Positions 20,165 through 32,931 of a DNA stretch of 64,000 bases are shown piece by piece. The notes below the pieces were generated by a model, which saw only the letters and a program-made list of their open reading frames with translations, was not told the origin of the DNA and searched no databases. The translations under genes and the position numbers were made by a program. Position 1 is the stretch's first letter, and the number at the start of each line of letters is the position of its first letter. The DNA comes from Anaeramoeba flamelloides (taxonomy: Eukaryota > Metamonada > Anaeramoebidae): assembly GCA_027625915.1 (NCBI GenBank), contig JANTQA010000026.1, positions 2,852,001 to 2,916,000 on the forward strand. The letters run 5' to 3'.

Positions 20165-23100
20165 CAAGTTATGAAAACGATTTTTTCTATCAAAAAGAAA
20201 ATATTAAACACGAATTTTCACAAATAAAAAAATATCAGATAAAATCAAGATCAGAAAATTTAATATCTTTTATTTAAGTAATACAATACTAAGAAGCAAA
20301 TTGAATTATTATCAAGAATCAATAAATAGTAGTTAATGATTTTGTATATTTAAATACGTTTTTGATGATTGAGTTTAATAAATATATTTTAAAATAAATT
20401 ATCCCCACTTTTTTGGAAATAGCTTATATATATATATATATAGTCACCCTGCTTCTAAATATAAACTTTTTAATTAGAAGGGGGGTTTGGGGGTTTGGTA
20501 GTTTGTGTAATATTTTTAATAATAAAAAAGAAATTTTAAATTAATTGCTTTGTATTTCTTTTTGGAAAACTATTCGTTGACATATACTTGTTAACGTTGG
20601 TTATTTTTTATTTAACTAGAATTGTTTGATTTATTTTTGAAAGATATTTTGAATGGAACCATAAATATAAGATGAAGGATCCAAATTCTTTTTTTGAAAA
20701 GTAAAATTTCTTACTTATCTGTGTTTGTATTTTAATTATTTTCATAATAAGAAATAAAATTAATTGTGTGTTTTTGATACAGCTGTTTGAAAAAATTAGT
20801 TGCTAAAAGTTTTAAGTGTGTGAATTAAACTGTCTGAATCATTCTTTTAAGTAGTTTTAACAACACTTTTCAAATGAAAAGTGCCCTTTTTTTAAAAAAA
20901 TGACAGAATTAAATTAGTTAAAATTACAACCTTTTTAAAAAATGTGAGGACTTTTCTAAAACGTTTTTTGAACTTTTCTATTTTGTAAAAGTGTGATCTT
21001 TTTTCAAAACTTTTTGAAAGTTTTCAATTTTAAAAAAGTGATGACTCAGGCCTTTAAATGTGGTGGATAGATTTGGAGTCTGAAGAAAAGCAAGTTTTTA
21101 AAAAAAAATGTTGTCACTTTATTTAAACAGAAAACTTTTAAAAAGTTTTAATTCTTGCAAACAATGAAAAAGAATTACTCACTTTTTTCAAATGGATGTT
21201 ACTTAAAAAACTATTTTAAAAAAGTTTTCAAAAGTAAGAATAAAACAGTTAATAAACTACACTAGCGATTTTGAATCGAATTGTAAATACGTTTTTTTGT
21301 TTTTCAGGTTTTGTTCAAACAACCTGAAAAAAAAAAAAAAAAAAAATCAAACTTTTAAATTGTTCCACTCTTTTCCTGAAAGCCTTTTGGATGAACTTCA
21401 GAATACTGAATAGAAAAAGGTAAGATCTGAAGACAAAGGTCTGAAAAAAAAAAAAAGAAAATGATAATTTGATCGCTTTCTCAATCAACCTTTTTTTGAA
21501 AAAAAAAAAAATGTTTGGGGAAAGAAGTCAATTTTGTTTTCGCACTCACAATTTACTCTACAAAAAAGAAGAACAACTTTTTTTTTTTTTGTTTTTGTGA
21601 AAAAAAGCAAAATCAGAAATAAAAAGAAAAAAAAAAACAAACTTTATAAAAACCAATAATTTCTGCTTTTTCTCTGAAGCATCTTCTACATAACATCATT
21701 CCGTATTTTCTGATTAAACCTTGATGTGTACCACATCTACGACTAATAATTCAAAACAAAAGAAAATAAATAAAAAATTTAAACAAAGATTGTTTAGTTT
21801 TTGTAATTTCCAAACAAAATAAAAAAAAAAAAAAAAAAAAAAAGAAAAGATAAATATACCAAGTTCTAGATCCTTTTCCGAAGTTTTTTGATTTGTTTCT
21901 CCAGGTTTTTCCCATTTTGATAGTAAAGTAATTTTGTTAAATGATAAAAGTTAAAAAAATAAAAGACCTAATAATGAAAATTTAATTAAATATTCCAAAC
22001 AATAATCATAGTTTGTATAAACTTAAAAGTACACTCACGAAAATTTGATTGACTACTTATTCTGTATTTGTGATTAAAGGGAGATCAAATTTTAATTGTT
22101 TTCTAAACTAAATTTTATTCCAAGAAACCCTTTTTACATTTTGTTAGTTCAGTGAAATTCGAGAAACTCTTATGGTGTGGATTCTATTCTCTTTGTTTTT
22201 TGAGTTTGGTACAATCAGAGAAAAAACCCTAGTATAATAGAAAATTTCATTTTTGTAAATTGAAGAACAAAATTCAATAGAATAAAGTATTAAACAAAAA
22301 TTTTGTGAAAAACAAGATCCAAACTGTAAAGGTAAAAACTTAAAAAAAGCTTTAGTATCATGATTTAAGAAACATCATTTACACTTTAAGGGAGCTTAGT
22401 AAACTAAAAAAAATCTTCTAGTAAATTTAATAGAAAATAAAAAAAAAAATTTTATTAAATCTTGAAATTTCAAAAGGTATTAAAAATCTGACAACTTGAA
22501 AGACAGAACTTACTTTTAAAGCTATTTTAAGAAATGAATTTTTGTTTTTCTAAAGTTTGATCCATTTTTCAAATTTAGGAAAAGTTCAAAATTCAGCTGA
22601 CTGTAGTCAAAATAAAGCATGTAAAAAAATTTAATCTGTGTTTGAAAATAAAAAGAGTGTTTTTTTTTTTTTTTTGTGATAGAAGACCAATACATTAACC
22701 AATTAAAGAAGCCAATAATAAAGCCTATATAAATATGGTATTCGTTTCTTAAAGTTCTATTATTTGTAAAGAAATTCTAAAAATTAAGGATCAAATTGCA
22801 AAATTTATCTCCAAAAAAGAGCAAATTTTTATAGAGAAAATTTTTAATCACAAAAAAACAAAAAAATTATAAAAAAATTGAGAATATTATGAAAAATTTT
22901 TAACAATTTGCATTACTAATTTAAATTTTACTTAAAATATCAAGACATTTACTTTCAGAATTGATTTGAACTTAGCTATACTATTGGCTAGTCTATTAAC
23001 TGTTACCTTGTAAGAAGTAGAAAAAAAAACAATAATATTTTGTTACATGCTTTATAGTCGTTGTGCACGCATTATTTTAATCACACTATTTCTGATTTAT

Positions 23101-24059
23101 TTAAAAAAAAAATTATTTTCTAGGAAAGAAGAAAGAAATCATATTGACTTTCGGTGGGGATGTACAAAAATACACTTTAAAAATAAAATCACTAATTTCG
23201 AAAATAACCCAGTCTAAAAAATCTACTTAATTTCAAAAAATTTTATAATAATTATTTTAAACTTCAAAAAAAAAATGATTTGGACTGTTATTTGAATAAA
23301 TAATTCGATTTTTTTTAAGAAGAAAATACCAGAAAAAAAAACCAAACAATCAAATTAATAATTCTCCAATTTTTTTTTTTTAAAAACTCTTGAAAATTCA
23401 ACTTATAATCTAACGAAATACATTTTAATTTGATTATAAATAATTAAATTAAATACCCAATATTAATATTTTCAATGAGTTCTTAACCACCCAAAGATTT
23501 CAGGTATCAAATAGACTTTACAATTATTTCTCATTTTTTTTAAATATTTTCATACAAATAAAACTAAATGAAAGAAATAATTTCTATAAAAAAAATTGAT
23601 AGATATTCTCAAATAACTGATTGTAATACTTAAAGTTCCTTTTTTTATACTATGGGTATTTTGTGAAAAAGGATATTGATGAATCTTTTATTTTTCTTGA
23701 AATTTAATATTATTTTTTTGAATAAAATAGATGTTTCAAATTTTTTGATCTCAAAGGGTTCAATATTTGATTTATTTTTATTATATTTTTAAAATAAGAT
23801 TGATTTTTCAAGATTATTTGTCCATAAAGTCTATCAGAAATTACTTATGGTGAGATTTCATCAAAATAAAAATCTTTTTTCAAATTTTACTTTTTCTAAT
23901 TTGGATCAAAAAATCAAACAAATAGATTAAATATTTTTATTGAAAATTTAATTGGTTAAAATGAATTCTTATAAAATTTATAACTAATTTCTCTAAAGTT
24001 AATAAAAGAAGTTGTATATCGTGTTTATTTGTATCCTTCTGTAAATAATGACTTTAATA

Positions 24060-24061
<2 letters not shown>

Positions 24062-24103
<42 letters not shown>

Positions 24104-24116
24104 GGGGGGGGGGGGG
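24062..24116. repeat. Homopolymer tract T41 followed directly by G14
   Basis: Forty-one T followed by fourteen G with no interruption. G14 is by far the longest G run in an otherwise G-poor window. Other long T tracts also end in G: T27-GGG at 28086-28115 and T37-GGG at 51589-51628. It could be a real tract or a sequencing/assembly artefact at a homopolymer. Confidence 0.9.
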
Positions 24117-24610
24117 TAAGTTGCTTGTAACTTGTAAAAAGTAGAGTGAAAGAAGTTAAAATACTTCTATTTATTTAAGTTTAGATATAAAAATCAATTT
24201 AAACAACCAAGTGGTATTGTAGTTAGTATTTTTTTTTTTTTTGAATCAATATTAAGTTAAAGGAATGAATAAAGAATTATTTTTCTATTGGATAAATCTC
24301 CAAAAATTAATAAAAAAATTAATTACTGTACTTTTCAAATTAAAAAAATAATCATTATCTCAAAGTTGTAAAAATAAAGAGATCCAAATCACATAAACTC
24401 AAATTTATCATGATCAAATAATCTTGTGAGCATCCTCTTTTTTTACGAATACTACTCTAATCATTGAATAAAAAAATTTATATTAGTAACGGGTTAGTGT
24501 CTACCAAGGAGAAGCTGAAGATTTAAGTATTTTTAAACGGGTATAACCACATTAGGTTTAATTGGTTTCAAATATTTCTAAAAAATCTATAAATAAGTTG
24601 TAATATTTGT

Positions 24611-25074
24611 TTACTGTTGAGAGAAAAATGTTGGACAGAGAAAAATAGTTGGACAGCAATTTTAATTAGGAACATTACTGAAAATGATTTTTAATTTCAA
24701 TCGTTTGTGAAATAACTAAAGAAAATAACAACAATCTACTTATTAGAATAACGATTAATGTAATTCTACCTTTTCAAAACCTTATCTTTTATAATCTAAA
24801 GTAATTTTAAAAATTACCATTGTCAGAATTAATAGTAAACTTTACTAAAACTTGGATTTTTGTTAAAATAGCATGATCTACTTTAGTTGTCAACCATTCA
24901 AACGAGTATTCTCCACATACCACGGATTAATGGACTTGTAACACATTTAAACCTGAATTTATATAAATTCACCTAGTTATCAATAGGATTTGATTTTTAA
25001 TTTTACTAATGTTCCCAATTAAAAATGGTGTCCAACCATTTTTCTGTGTCCAACATTTTTCTCTCATCAGTTAT
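24611..25074. repeat. Inverted-repeat element with TTGGACA-rich ~85-bp arms
   Basis: The left arm reads TGAGAGAAAAATGTTGGACA, then GAGAAAAATAGTTGGACAGC and AATTAGGAACATTACT; the right arm is the inverse (AATGTTCCCAATTAAAAATG, GTCCAACCATTTTTCTGTGT, CCAACATTTTTCTCTCA). The centre, about 300 bases, is non-coding. The repeated TTGGACA units inside each arm look like internal binding-site repeats of a Tc1/mariner-type MITE, which is inference. Immediately to its right begins a LINE fragment. Confidence 0.7.
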
Positions 25075-25089
25075 CTTATTTGGGTAATA

Positions 25090-25590
25090 ATGATCCTTTT
25101 TTTAGTAAAAAACTCAACAATTACATAAAAAAAATCTTTCTTTTTCGACAAATTTAAAGGTTGAATTATCAATATTCAGACTCCAAAGTTCCACAATATC
25201 TTTTTTAAATTTGTGGTGAAATGTAGATAAATAGCTAAAAAATTGTTTTTTTAAAAGTTAATTATTAAAGAATAGACCTTTTTCACTAATTGTTTTATAC
25301 ACATTGGAAATTTATTGATACTTCAATAAGCTTGATAAAAAAGCAACAAAACAAAACCATCAGTCTTTGGGTTTTTATGTTGATGATTATAGAGTTAATC
25401 TTTGAAATTGAAAAATTCCTAAAAATAGTCACTTTTGGGGGTTATAAATATGAATTATTAAATACCCGGCTACTACTATTTTGGGTTTCTATTTTTGATT
25501 TGGTAAATCAATTAAAAAAAAAAATAACAAAATGAAAATTTTTAATATGATCTTTAATAAAAAATCCAATAATTTATTGTGTAATAAAAT
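25090..25590 (+). mobile_element. Decayed non-LTR (LINE) reverse-transcriptase fragment
   Basis: This stretch aligns with 40200-40790 and 35330-35860 (both inverted), and its first 170 bases with 54950-55060, where the reverse-transcriptase signature is clear. Shared translated landmarks are an INIQT segment, KFVVKCR near 25215-25235, and a YVDD box (GFYVDDY, about 25371-25391) where a reverse-transcriptase catalytic YxDD is expected. The reading frame changes and is interrupted several times, so the copy cannot encode an enzyme. The 81-codon open frame at 25290-25535 is in another frame and is not a gene. Confidence 0.5.
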
Positions 25591-26320
25591 TTATAATAGA
25601 TTTTGTAGAGCTATTTGAGTTATGGTGCTCTAATATCGTTACGACCCAAACATAAAATTGTTTAAGTATAAAGAAATCTAGGGTGGCACTAATCCCTTAA
25701 TTTGAAAAAAAAAGATCAACCCGATGTTTATTTCCAAAACTCAAATTTCAAAAATATAATTAAATAACAGCTATTGTCCGTTTATCGTTCGGTTAAAAAT
25801 GATAATTGTTGAAAACTAAATGAAACAAAAATTTATTTAACTTTGGAAAAAAAGTGTGTAAAATGATTATTTCATTCATTTCATTTAGACTGCAACTTTA
25901 ACTTTTTTACCTTTTAAAATTACAGACTTTTTCAGTTTTATCTTTTGGAAAGTTGAAGGAAAATTTCGTTCCTTTTATTTGTTTGAAATCGATTTCAAAA
26001 TATTTCATTTTTGGTTAAAAAATTACGTAATTTCTAAATCTTAAATCAAGAACTCAACAATAAGAAAGAAGGAAGGTGTGTTATTATGTTCATAAAATTG
26101 AATTATGCTTCTCTTTTTTCATTTAGAATGTTCAAGAGCAAAATCCTGGGACTTTTATGAAGCTTTGTAAAGGTTTTCTTCCTTTTCAAGTTTAGGAAAG
26201 TGTTAGAAAGTATTTTAAAGGAAAGAGATTTTGGGTTGTTCCTCAAAAGAATTAACATTTTTTTTAATTGATTTTTTTCGGTCGAATAAATCTAACCAAA
26301 AGTAAAATTAAAACAAGACA

Positions 26321-26839
26321 ATGAGATTACTTCAATGTGCATTTTGTGGAGCTACATGTTATCCAGGAAGAGGATCTTTGTATGTCAGAAACGATTCCAA
26401 GATGTTTCGATTTTGTAAAAAGAAATGCAAAAAACACTTTTTCATGAAACATAATCCACAAAGAACCAAGTGGACCAAAACCTTTAGACAGCAATCCGGA
26501 AAGGAATTAGCCATGGACACAACTTTTGAATTTGAAAAAAGACGTAACCAACCAATTCGTTATAACCGTGAGCAAGTCAAAAAAACAATTAAGGCAATGA
26601 AAATTGTATCTGAAATCAAATCAAAAAGACAAGACAGGTTTTATGACCAAAGAATGAAATCGAAAAAGAAATTACAAGTTAATAATAAATTGAGAGAAAT
26701 ACAACAGGGAATCAATTTAGTCATTCCTCCTATTTTGAGAAAAGAGGATCAACAAATCATTTTACCAGAAAAAGAAAAAGAAATTCAAGATAACATTGAA
26801 AGCGTTTTTGAAAAAAAACAAAAGAAAGAAAAAAATTGA
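26321..26839 (+). CDS. RLP24: RLP24, 60S ribosome biogenesis factor (RSL24D1), 172 aa
   Basis: A full-length, intronless member of the eL24/RLP24 family. The N-terminal zinc ribbon has C6-x2-C9 and C32-x3-C36, with YPGRGSLYVRNDSKMFRFC between them. Next come the family blocks NPQRTKWTKTFRQQSGKEL (about 46-64), DTTFEFEKRRNQPIRYNRE (67-85) and the MKIVSEIKSKRQDRF helix (93-107). RLP24 rather than ribosomal protein eL24 is indicated by FEFEKRRNQPIRYNR and by the long basic C-terminus. In yeast RLP24 loads on pre-60S particles in the nucleolus, recruits the AAA-ATPase Drg1/Afg2 through its C-terminal tail, and is exchanged for eL24 in the cytoplasm. The tail here (about 130-172) is Lys/Glu-rich. 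The ATG follows AAAACAAGACA; it ends in TGA, with AATAAAATA about 30 bases later as a possible polyadenylation signal. Confidence 0.93.
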   Translation: MRLLQCAFCGATCYPGRGSLYVRNDSKMFRFCKKKCKKHFFMKHNPQRTKWTKTFRQQSGKELAMDTTFEFEKRRNQPIRYNREQVKKTIKAMKIVSEIKSKRQDRFYDQRMKSKKKLQVNNKLREIQQGINLVIPPILRKEDQQIILPEKEKEIQDNIESVFEKKQKKEKN

Positions 26840-29800
26840 ACAAACCACACAATGAAATAATTATAAATAAAATACACAAATTCATAAATTCAATTATTTA
26901 ATTTTAATTGATTGAATTTTTTAATTTCGATTTTCATATACCGCTTGTTTTTGTCTGCTTTTGGTAGTTATATTTTGAGTAAATTACAAAAATAAAAATT
27001 TCAATTAATTTTTCGCTTTTGGCATTCCTTAGCGAAGCACCGAATAATTTAAATTACTTTATTACTTTTTCATATTTGGTCGTTTATCAAAAGTGTAACA
27101 AACATTTATTTAATAATATACTGTTTGTAGAAAAATAAATGGAACAAAGTTTTCATTCAGCTATCCAAAAATAATATTTTACAAGATCAAATAAAATGGT
27201 AGACTTTTTAAGAAATTAAAGCATGCGTAAATTATGATTTTCCTTTTGGAATTGGGCATGTTGGTGCTTTATTTTATTTTTTATGTTCCATTTTTGTTTA
27301 TTTTCGGCAAATTGAATGAATATTAAGTTCCTTTTGCTTTGCACATATCAGTAATTAAAACGGATCTATTAGAGTTTATAGACTTTACGTAGGATTGATC
27401 AAAAAACTTTTTGGCACACTTTTTTAAGAAGACTAAGATTTAAAAGAATCATTTGATTACCTTTGAATATTTCTCTCTACAGCAGCGTAATAATTAATAT
27501 TTCTATCAGGAATATTCTACGAAAGATCTCTAAAGATCAAGTATGAAAAAAAAAAAAAACATTCTTTAAGGAAAATGTCGCCTTTTTAAAAGTGTATGAG
27601 ATTTCTATACTTCTTATACTCTGTTAGGTTTTTTTGTTTTTCTAAATGTGATTCTTAAAAAATAGTTATAATAAATCGTTAATTTAGTGTAGAAAATCAG
27701 AAACAAGAAAAAATTTCCAATGAAATCATGTTTTATGAATTATTGCCGTCCAACCAGACTTTAAATATTTGTTAGGCCTCGAGATGAATTTTCTATGATT
27801 AAATTATCTTTTGTTTAATCGAAATTTAACACCAATTATATGATCAAAAGATAAAATTTCCCGCTATAAAATTGAAAATTCAATTTTTATAAAATACTAA
27901 GATTAAAATTCAATTTCGGTTACATTATAATTGTATATTTTTTTTGTTATCAACAATAACAAAAATTTATTTCGAAAGAAAAGAAATCACAGAAACTTAT
28001 AATTATTTTTGGTGCCTCAATTTTTAATTGTTATAACCCGTGATTGTTTCAATCTTGGAAATTGGTTATTTACATTAATAGTATGTTTTTTTTTTTTTTT
28101 TTTTTTTTTTTTGGGTCGAATGGGTTGTTTAGTACTGTAAATAAACTAATTCTCTATACTTGTTTTTTTTTTAAAAAAAAAAAAATCTTCAAATATAATT
28201 GTATTTAAAAAAAGATAGATAATTTTTTATTGGTGTTATGTATACTTTTATAGGTGACTAAAGTTTATTATCTAGGTGTTTCACAGTCATTTTACCACAA
28301 TGTATTACAATTTAAATGATCAAACTTTCTTATTTTTATTTATTTATTATTTGTAAAAAAACAAATTTGAAAATTTTTTATTCTAAAATTAAATTTTAAA
28401 AATGTTATTTTTTTATTTATTAAAAGAGTAAAATCCTTAGCTAATTAGATGTTTTTTTATTTCTTTCTGAAAAATATAAAATTAATTTCTTACAATACCA
28501 AAAATTATATTCAAACAAAGGGGAGCGTATATAAAAGTGTACATTTTAGAAATACGAACCCTAAGGATGTCAAATTAAACCCAGGCCAATAAATATTTTT
28601 AAAAAATTTATAAATAATTAATGTGTATGAATTCTGTGATTTATATAATTGTGTAAAATAATTCAAAATACTAAAATTAAAAGTAAAAAATGATTAATTA
28701 TATCTTGGGCAGGGTGTTTGATTTGCTATTTTTATATTTAAATTGTTAATTGAAGAAAAATAAAAGATTAAAAATTCAAAAAAAAAAAATTTTTTTTCAG
28801 TCAAAGTACCCTAGTTGTAATAATGAATTAAAGACTATAAAAGGGTTTTAGTTGATATCAAAAGAAGAAAAATATTTTAAAAATTCCAATACTATAATCC
28901 ATTTTTCATATTATAATCTTTATTAGTTTATATATAAACTAGATTCCAAAAATTTTGACACAGTTTAAACAGTGGAAAGAATATCATTACTGCACTTTAA
29001 ATCCAATTTAAATTGGAAAGAATTTTGATTTTACAAAAAATTTCATTTTTTGTCTTTTTTTTTTGTTTTCATTTCCTTTTTTGTAGTTACATAATCCGTT
29101 TCGTTAGATCTCGAAATTTTTTTTCAATGGTTGATAGAAGGTTAGTATTGAGTTTGTTAAATAGAAAAATCAAATACAATTAGTCGATGGTATCTTTTCA
29201 TTTTATCGATCAATAATTGTTGGTGAAATTTCAACAAATTAACAAATACATTTTCTGTTCTGCTCGTTTTATTATTTTGGACACACTTGTTTTAATTTAT
29301 GAGTTTTATATTTTTTTTCTTTTATTTGGATGAAAATGATAACTTATTAAAACATTAATACTGGGGAACTTAAATGTGGTTTTATCTTAGGTTTGGAAAA
29401 ATACAATAAATTGGGTTTTTTTTGTCTATTTTTGATATTGGGTGTTTACAAATTTTTGGAACTGGGTTTATATATATAAATATATTGTAATAATTTTTCA
29501 ATTAGATATTATTAGACCAAAACTCGTTAAGGTGACAACGTGGTATCAAATATTATTAAAAAGATAAAAATATTTTTAGAAAAATCTTATTGATATCTAT
29601 TGTAATTTTATTTGAAAACCAATTCAATGCCAAAATGAAAATTTTTGTTTTTTTTTCTAAACTTTTACTGAAAAATTTTTGTTTACTAATTGTTAAGAAA
29701 AAAAATATAAATTGAATAGATTTGTCTCCTATGGATATAAAATATTTAAATATATTAATTAGTTGGCTTATTTCTTATTTTTTATCCACGAATACGCTTT

Positions 29801-32800
29801 ATTAAAATAATTGATCCAGTCGGTTCCACTTTTCAGGCACAAACCACTACGAAATTCAAGGCACAAAAAAATCTCAAATTAAGGCACAAAATTTGTAATT
29901 GTTTTTTTTTTTACAATTTATTTTACTAGAATCTGAATTCTGTGACTTAATTTTAGATTTTTTTTGTACCTTAAATTTCGTAGTGGTTTGTGCCTTAAAA
30001 GTCGAATTGACTATAATTGAAAAAAAAAAAAAATGATAACTTTTTACAAAAATAACTTTGGAATCTTCAATAAAAATAGATTAAGCTTTCAGAAAAATAA
30101 TTTAGTTTCAAAAAATACAAAATTTTATAAATAAAAATATATAAAAAAGAGGGTATGATGATATCATATACAATCAAGACACTAACACTAAATAAAAGAT
30201 AATATGAGAAAAATCGTGATTGTTCCTGATTGGTCGTGAAAATCAGAAAATCGTGATATATAACATTATTGGGGTGAAATAAAAAATCTCCACTAAGAAA
30301 ATTATTTATTTCAAATCATTTTTTAAAAAACATTGACCTTTACAAAGATCTGGGAGCTTTTCAACAACAACAGGGTTTTTTAAAAAATCTTTTAAAGTGT
30401 CTTCAAGTATTTGAAAGATTTACTAGAAATAAAGATTTTATTAACATTGTTGGATTATTTTGAAAGAAAGATGTTTATGTTTTTTATATTTATTATTTTT
30501 ATTAAAAGTAAAATATCATATGAATTTGATGAATAGTCAAATAATAATACATTTAACAAAATATACTTGAATATAAAATATATCTATTTTATGAACAGGG
30601 GGTTCTTACTCTCACAATTTAATTGACGAAAAATAAATGAAATAGTAATTTTCATTCTTATTAGTGGTTAAAATATAAATATAATTTGAGAATCTGGTGA
30701 ATTTTCTGTACAATATAAAGATATAGGAAATAGAAGAATAACAATAAATAGAAAATAGGTTAACAACAATTCTAATAATTGGAGATGATGTTATTTCTTT
30801 TTTTTATAAATCTTTTCGAAAGTTAAAAAACTCCCTTAAACTGTTATAGAATAAATATAATGCTTTCTCTGAAAGAACACATTCTTTACAATAACACACC
30901 AAGATTTGGTTGTTTTAGAAGCTCTTTTTATCAAATACAAGTTACAACACCAGTGTTGATTGAAAAATTAACAATTACCATTTATTATTACCGTCATTGA
31001 TTATCTTAAGCATTTATCTAAAAAAAAAAAAGAATCAAAATAAAATTCAATCTAATCATTGATTAAACCATGAATCTTTTTATCTTCTTTTTTTAAAAAA
31101 TATCTTTTTTTTTTCAAGATCTTTTTTTCTCACAAAAAAAAAAATTGTTGTATTTTTTAATAATATGATTGAATTAATAAAAACCCATCAACTATTATAT
31201 CTTGATTTAATTTTTATCGCGATACTTTCGTATTTATCAAGATTTTTGAGACAATTAACATATTTTTTACAATATCATAATTATTGATATTAATATCACA
31301 ATATTATAGGGTATCACGTATTTTATACCTTATCAAGATTCGAAAAATAATCATGATTGTTTAAAATTTATATTAACATAAAAAGGATTTCAACAAAAAC
31401 CCCAAATTTTTCTAAAGTTAAGATTTCAAGGCGATTTAATTATTTTTTTACAAAAAGATTTATTTGACAACAATAATTAATGAACCCCATAATAAAACCC
31501 TTAAAAATTAATAAAATTTATTTGTTCCCAAAATAATTCTTTATTATATACAAAAATATTATCAAAAACAAATCTTCAAAAAATTAAAAATTCTACAATG
31601 ATTAATTTTTTTCTTCTAATATTCATTCAAAACCTTTAAATATATATAATTCGCCCTTCCAATTTATAGAACAGTTAATGGTGTGATAATTTCTGAAGTT
31701 TTATCTTCTTTGAGAAATTAAAAAAAAAATCTCAGAAATGCTCTCACAATAAAAATTATGATAAAGTGTTACAATGTTTTTTTGTAAACTATTTTCCAGT
31801 CAAAGGGTCCATATTTGTGCATGGGGGGATTGTGTATATTTAAAGGTTTTGAATGGATATTCGTGGAAAAAAATTAATTTTGGAAATTTCTCAAATTGGA
31901 ATCATTTTTTCAAATTTTGCTTTTTTTTTTCTATTTTTTTTGAAATGTAATTTTTTTGTGGAATTTTTTTTTATTACAAGATCGATAATCATTTGGTAAA
32001 ACCCTGTGATATTCTAATGTTATTGATAAAGTAAAAAGGATTATTGAGAAACCATATTTAATTTTATTTGGTATTGGATTAAGGATCTAAATGAACATTA
32101 TTTTTTTCTAAAAATATACAAAAGAATTTGAGTTTTATTATTTTTGTTAATTTATCATTTTTTTTTTTTTTTTTGATAAAATATTCTTTCATTACTCCTT
32201 TTTCTCAATATAACCCTAAAAATTTCATTTTTTAATTTTTTAAGAAAATATCTCAATGATTAGATTTAATTTCATTTGTGGAATATTAACTATTCTTTGG
32301 AATGTGTTTTATTCAATTAATTTCTTATTTTTTCTTAAAAGGTCAATTATAAAAATTAATTGATATAACATAAACTATGTAATGTAAAATATTCAATAGA
32401 AACAAAGTTTCAATAACAATTTAAATAAATCTTGAAGAAAAAAAAAAATTGAAATTTTTTATAATACACATGTTTTTTAAAAAATGAAAGTACCAATGTT
32501 TATTCAATTCATGATCGAATGTTCTCATTTAAGTTATTTAGACTTTTTGAGGAATATTTTTTAAAAATCTCCGGTTTTTTCTCTTGAAAAATGATGGTGA
32601 AAATAAATAAATTATTTTAATTTTTAAAATGAAGAAAAAAATAAAATAAAATAAAGATTGGCAAGACAAACAAAATAAATAAAAAAATGCATAAAAAAAA
32701 ATTGTTTTTCTTGGAATAAAATTAAATTATTTTCTTAAAAACTTTTATATTTGTATGTAGAAAATAGAAAATAATGATATGAATAAAGATGAACTATTTT

Positions 32801-32931
32801 TTATGGTCTGGCAGATAAAACAATAAAAATAAAAATAAAAAGATCAATGAGAATAATAAGATCAATTTAAAGAAAATGGTAATAATAAATTATTACGAAA
32901 AAAAATAAGCGTAATGTAAATAATAAATAAT
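26840..32931. other. 6-kb gene-free region
   Basis: No gene is supported. It contains a left arm of the TTTTCATTCAGCT element (about 27143-27180), a T27-GGG tract at 28086-28115, one CAGT-ended MITE copy (29814-30017), sequence related to the 16.4/23.1-kb repeat near 28450-28570, and a stretch rich in short ATCG(C/T)GAT-type palindromes between about 30200 and 31350. The rest is A/T-rich without long open frames. Confidence 0.6.
29814..30017. repeat. Foldback MITE copy 2, CAGT/TA-ended family
   Basis: The left end has CCAGTCGGTTCCACTTTTCA then GGCACAAACCACTACGAAAT; the right end has ATTTCGTAGTGGTTTGTGCC then TTAAAAGTCGAATTGACTAT. The two arms pair almost base for base, including the shared AAAAATCTCAAATTAAGGCA segment and its complement. 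It shares the central ACAATTTATTTTACTAGAAT with copy 1. The compensating arm sequence (CACTACGAAA against TTTCGTAGTG) differs from copy 1, yet the pairing is kept. Confidence 0.75.

Larger units (their letters stand above)
13486..26320. other. 12.8-kb gene-free region
   Basis: No convincing protein gene or structured RNA gene was found. The region contains a diverged copy of the 11.4-kb repeat (about 14000-14330), a ~0.8-kb dispersed repeat in two copies (about 16440-17300 and 23080-23900), a (GT)44 microsatellite, a block of less A/T-rich sequence at about 18350-18850, foldback elements at 19770-20164 and 24611-25074, a T41G14 tract, and a LINE fragment at about 25090-25590. Short open frames (14867, 15509, 17408, 19866) are Lys/Phe/Ile-rich without domains. 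Confidence 0.6.

Noticed and set aside
24062-24116. Telomere-like repeat
   Set aside because: It is a single T run followed by a single G run, not a tandem array of a short T/G unit.
25290-25535. 81-codon open frame
   Set aside because: Lies in a decayed LINE fragment, in a different frame from the YVDD box.
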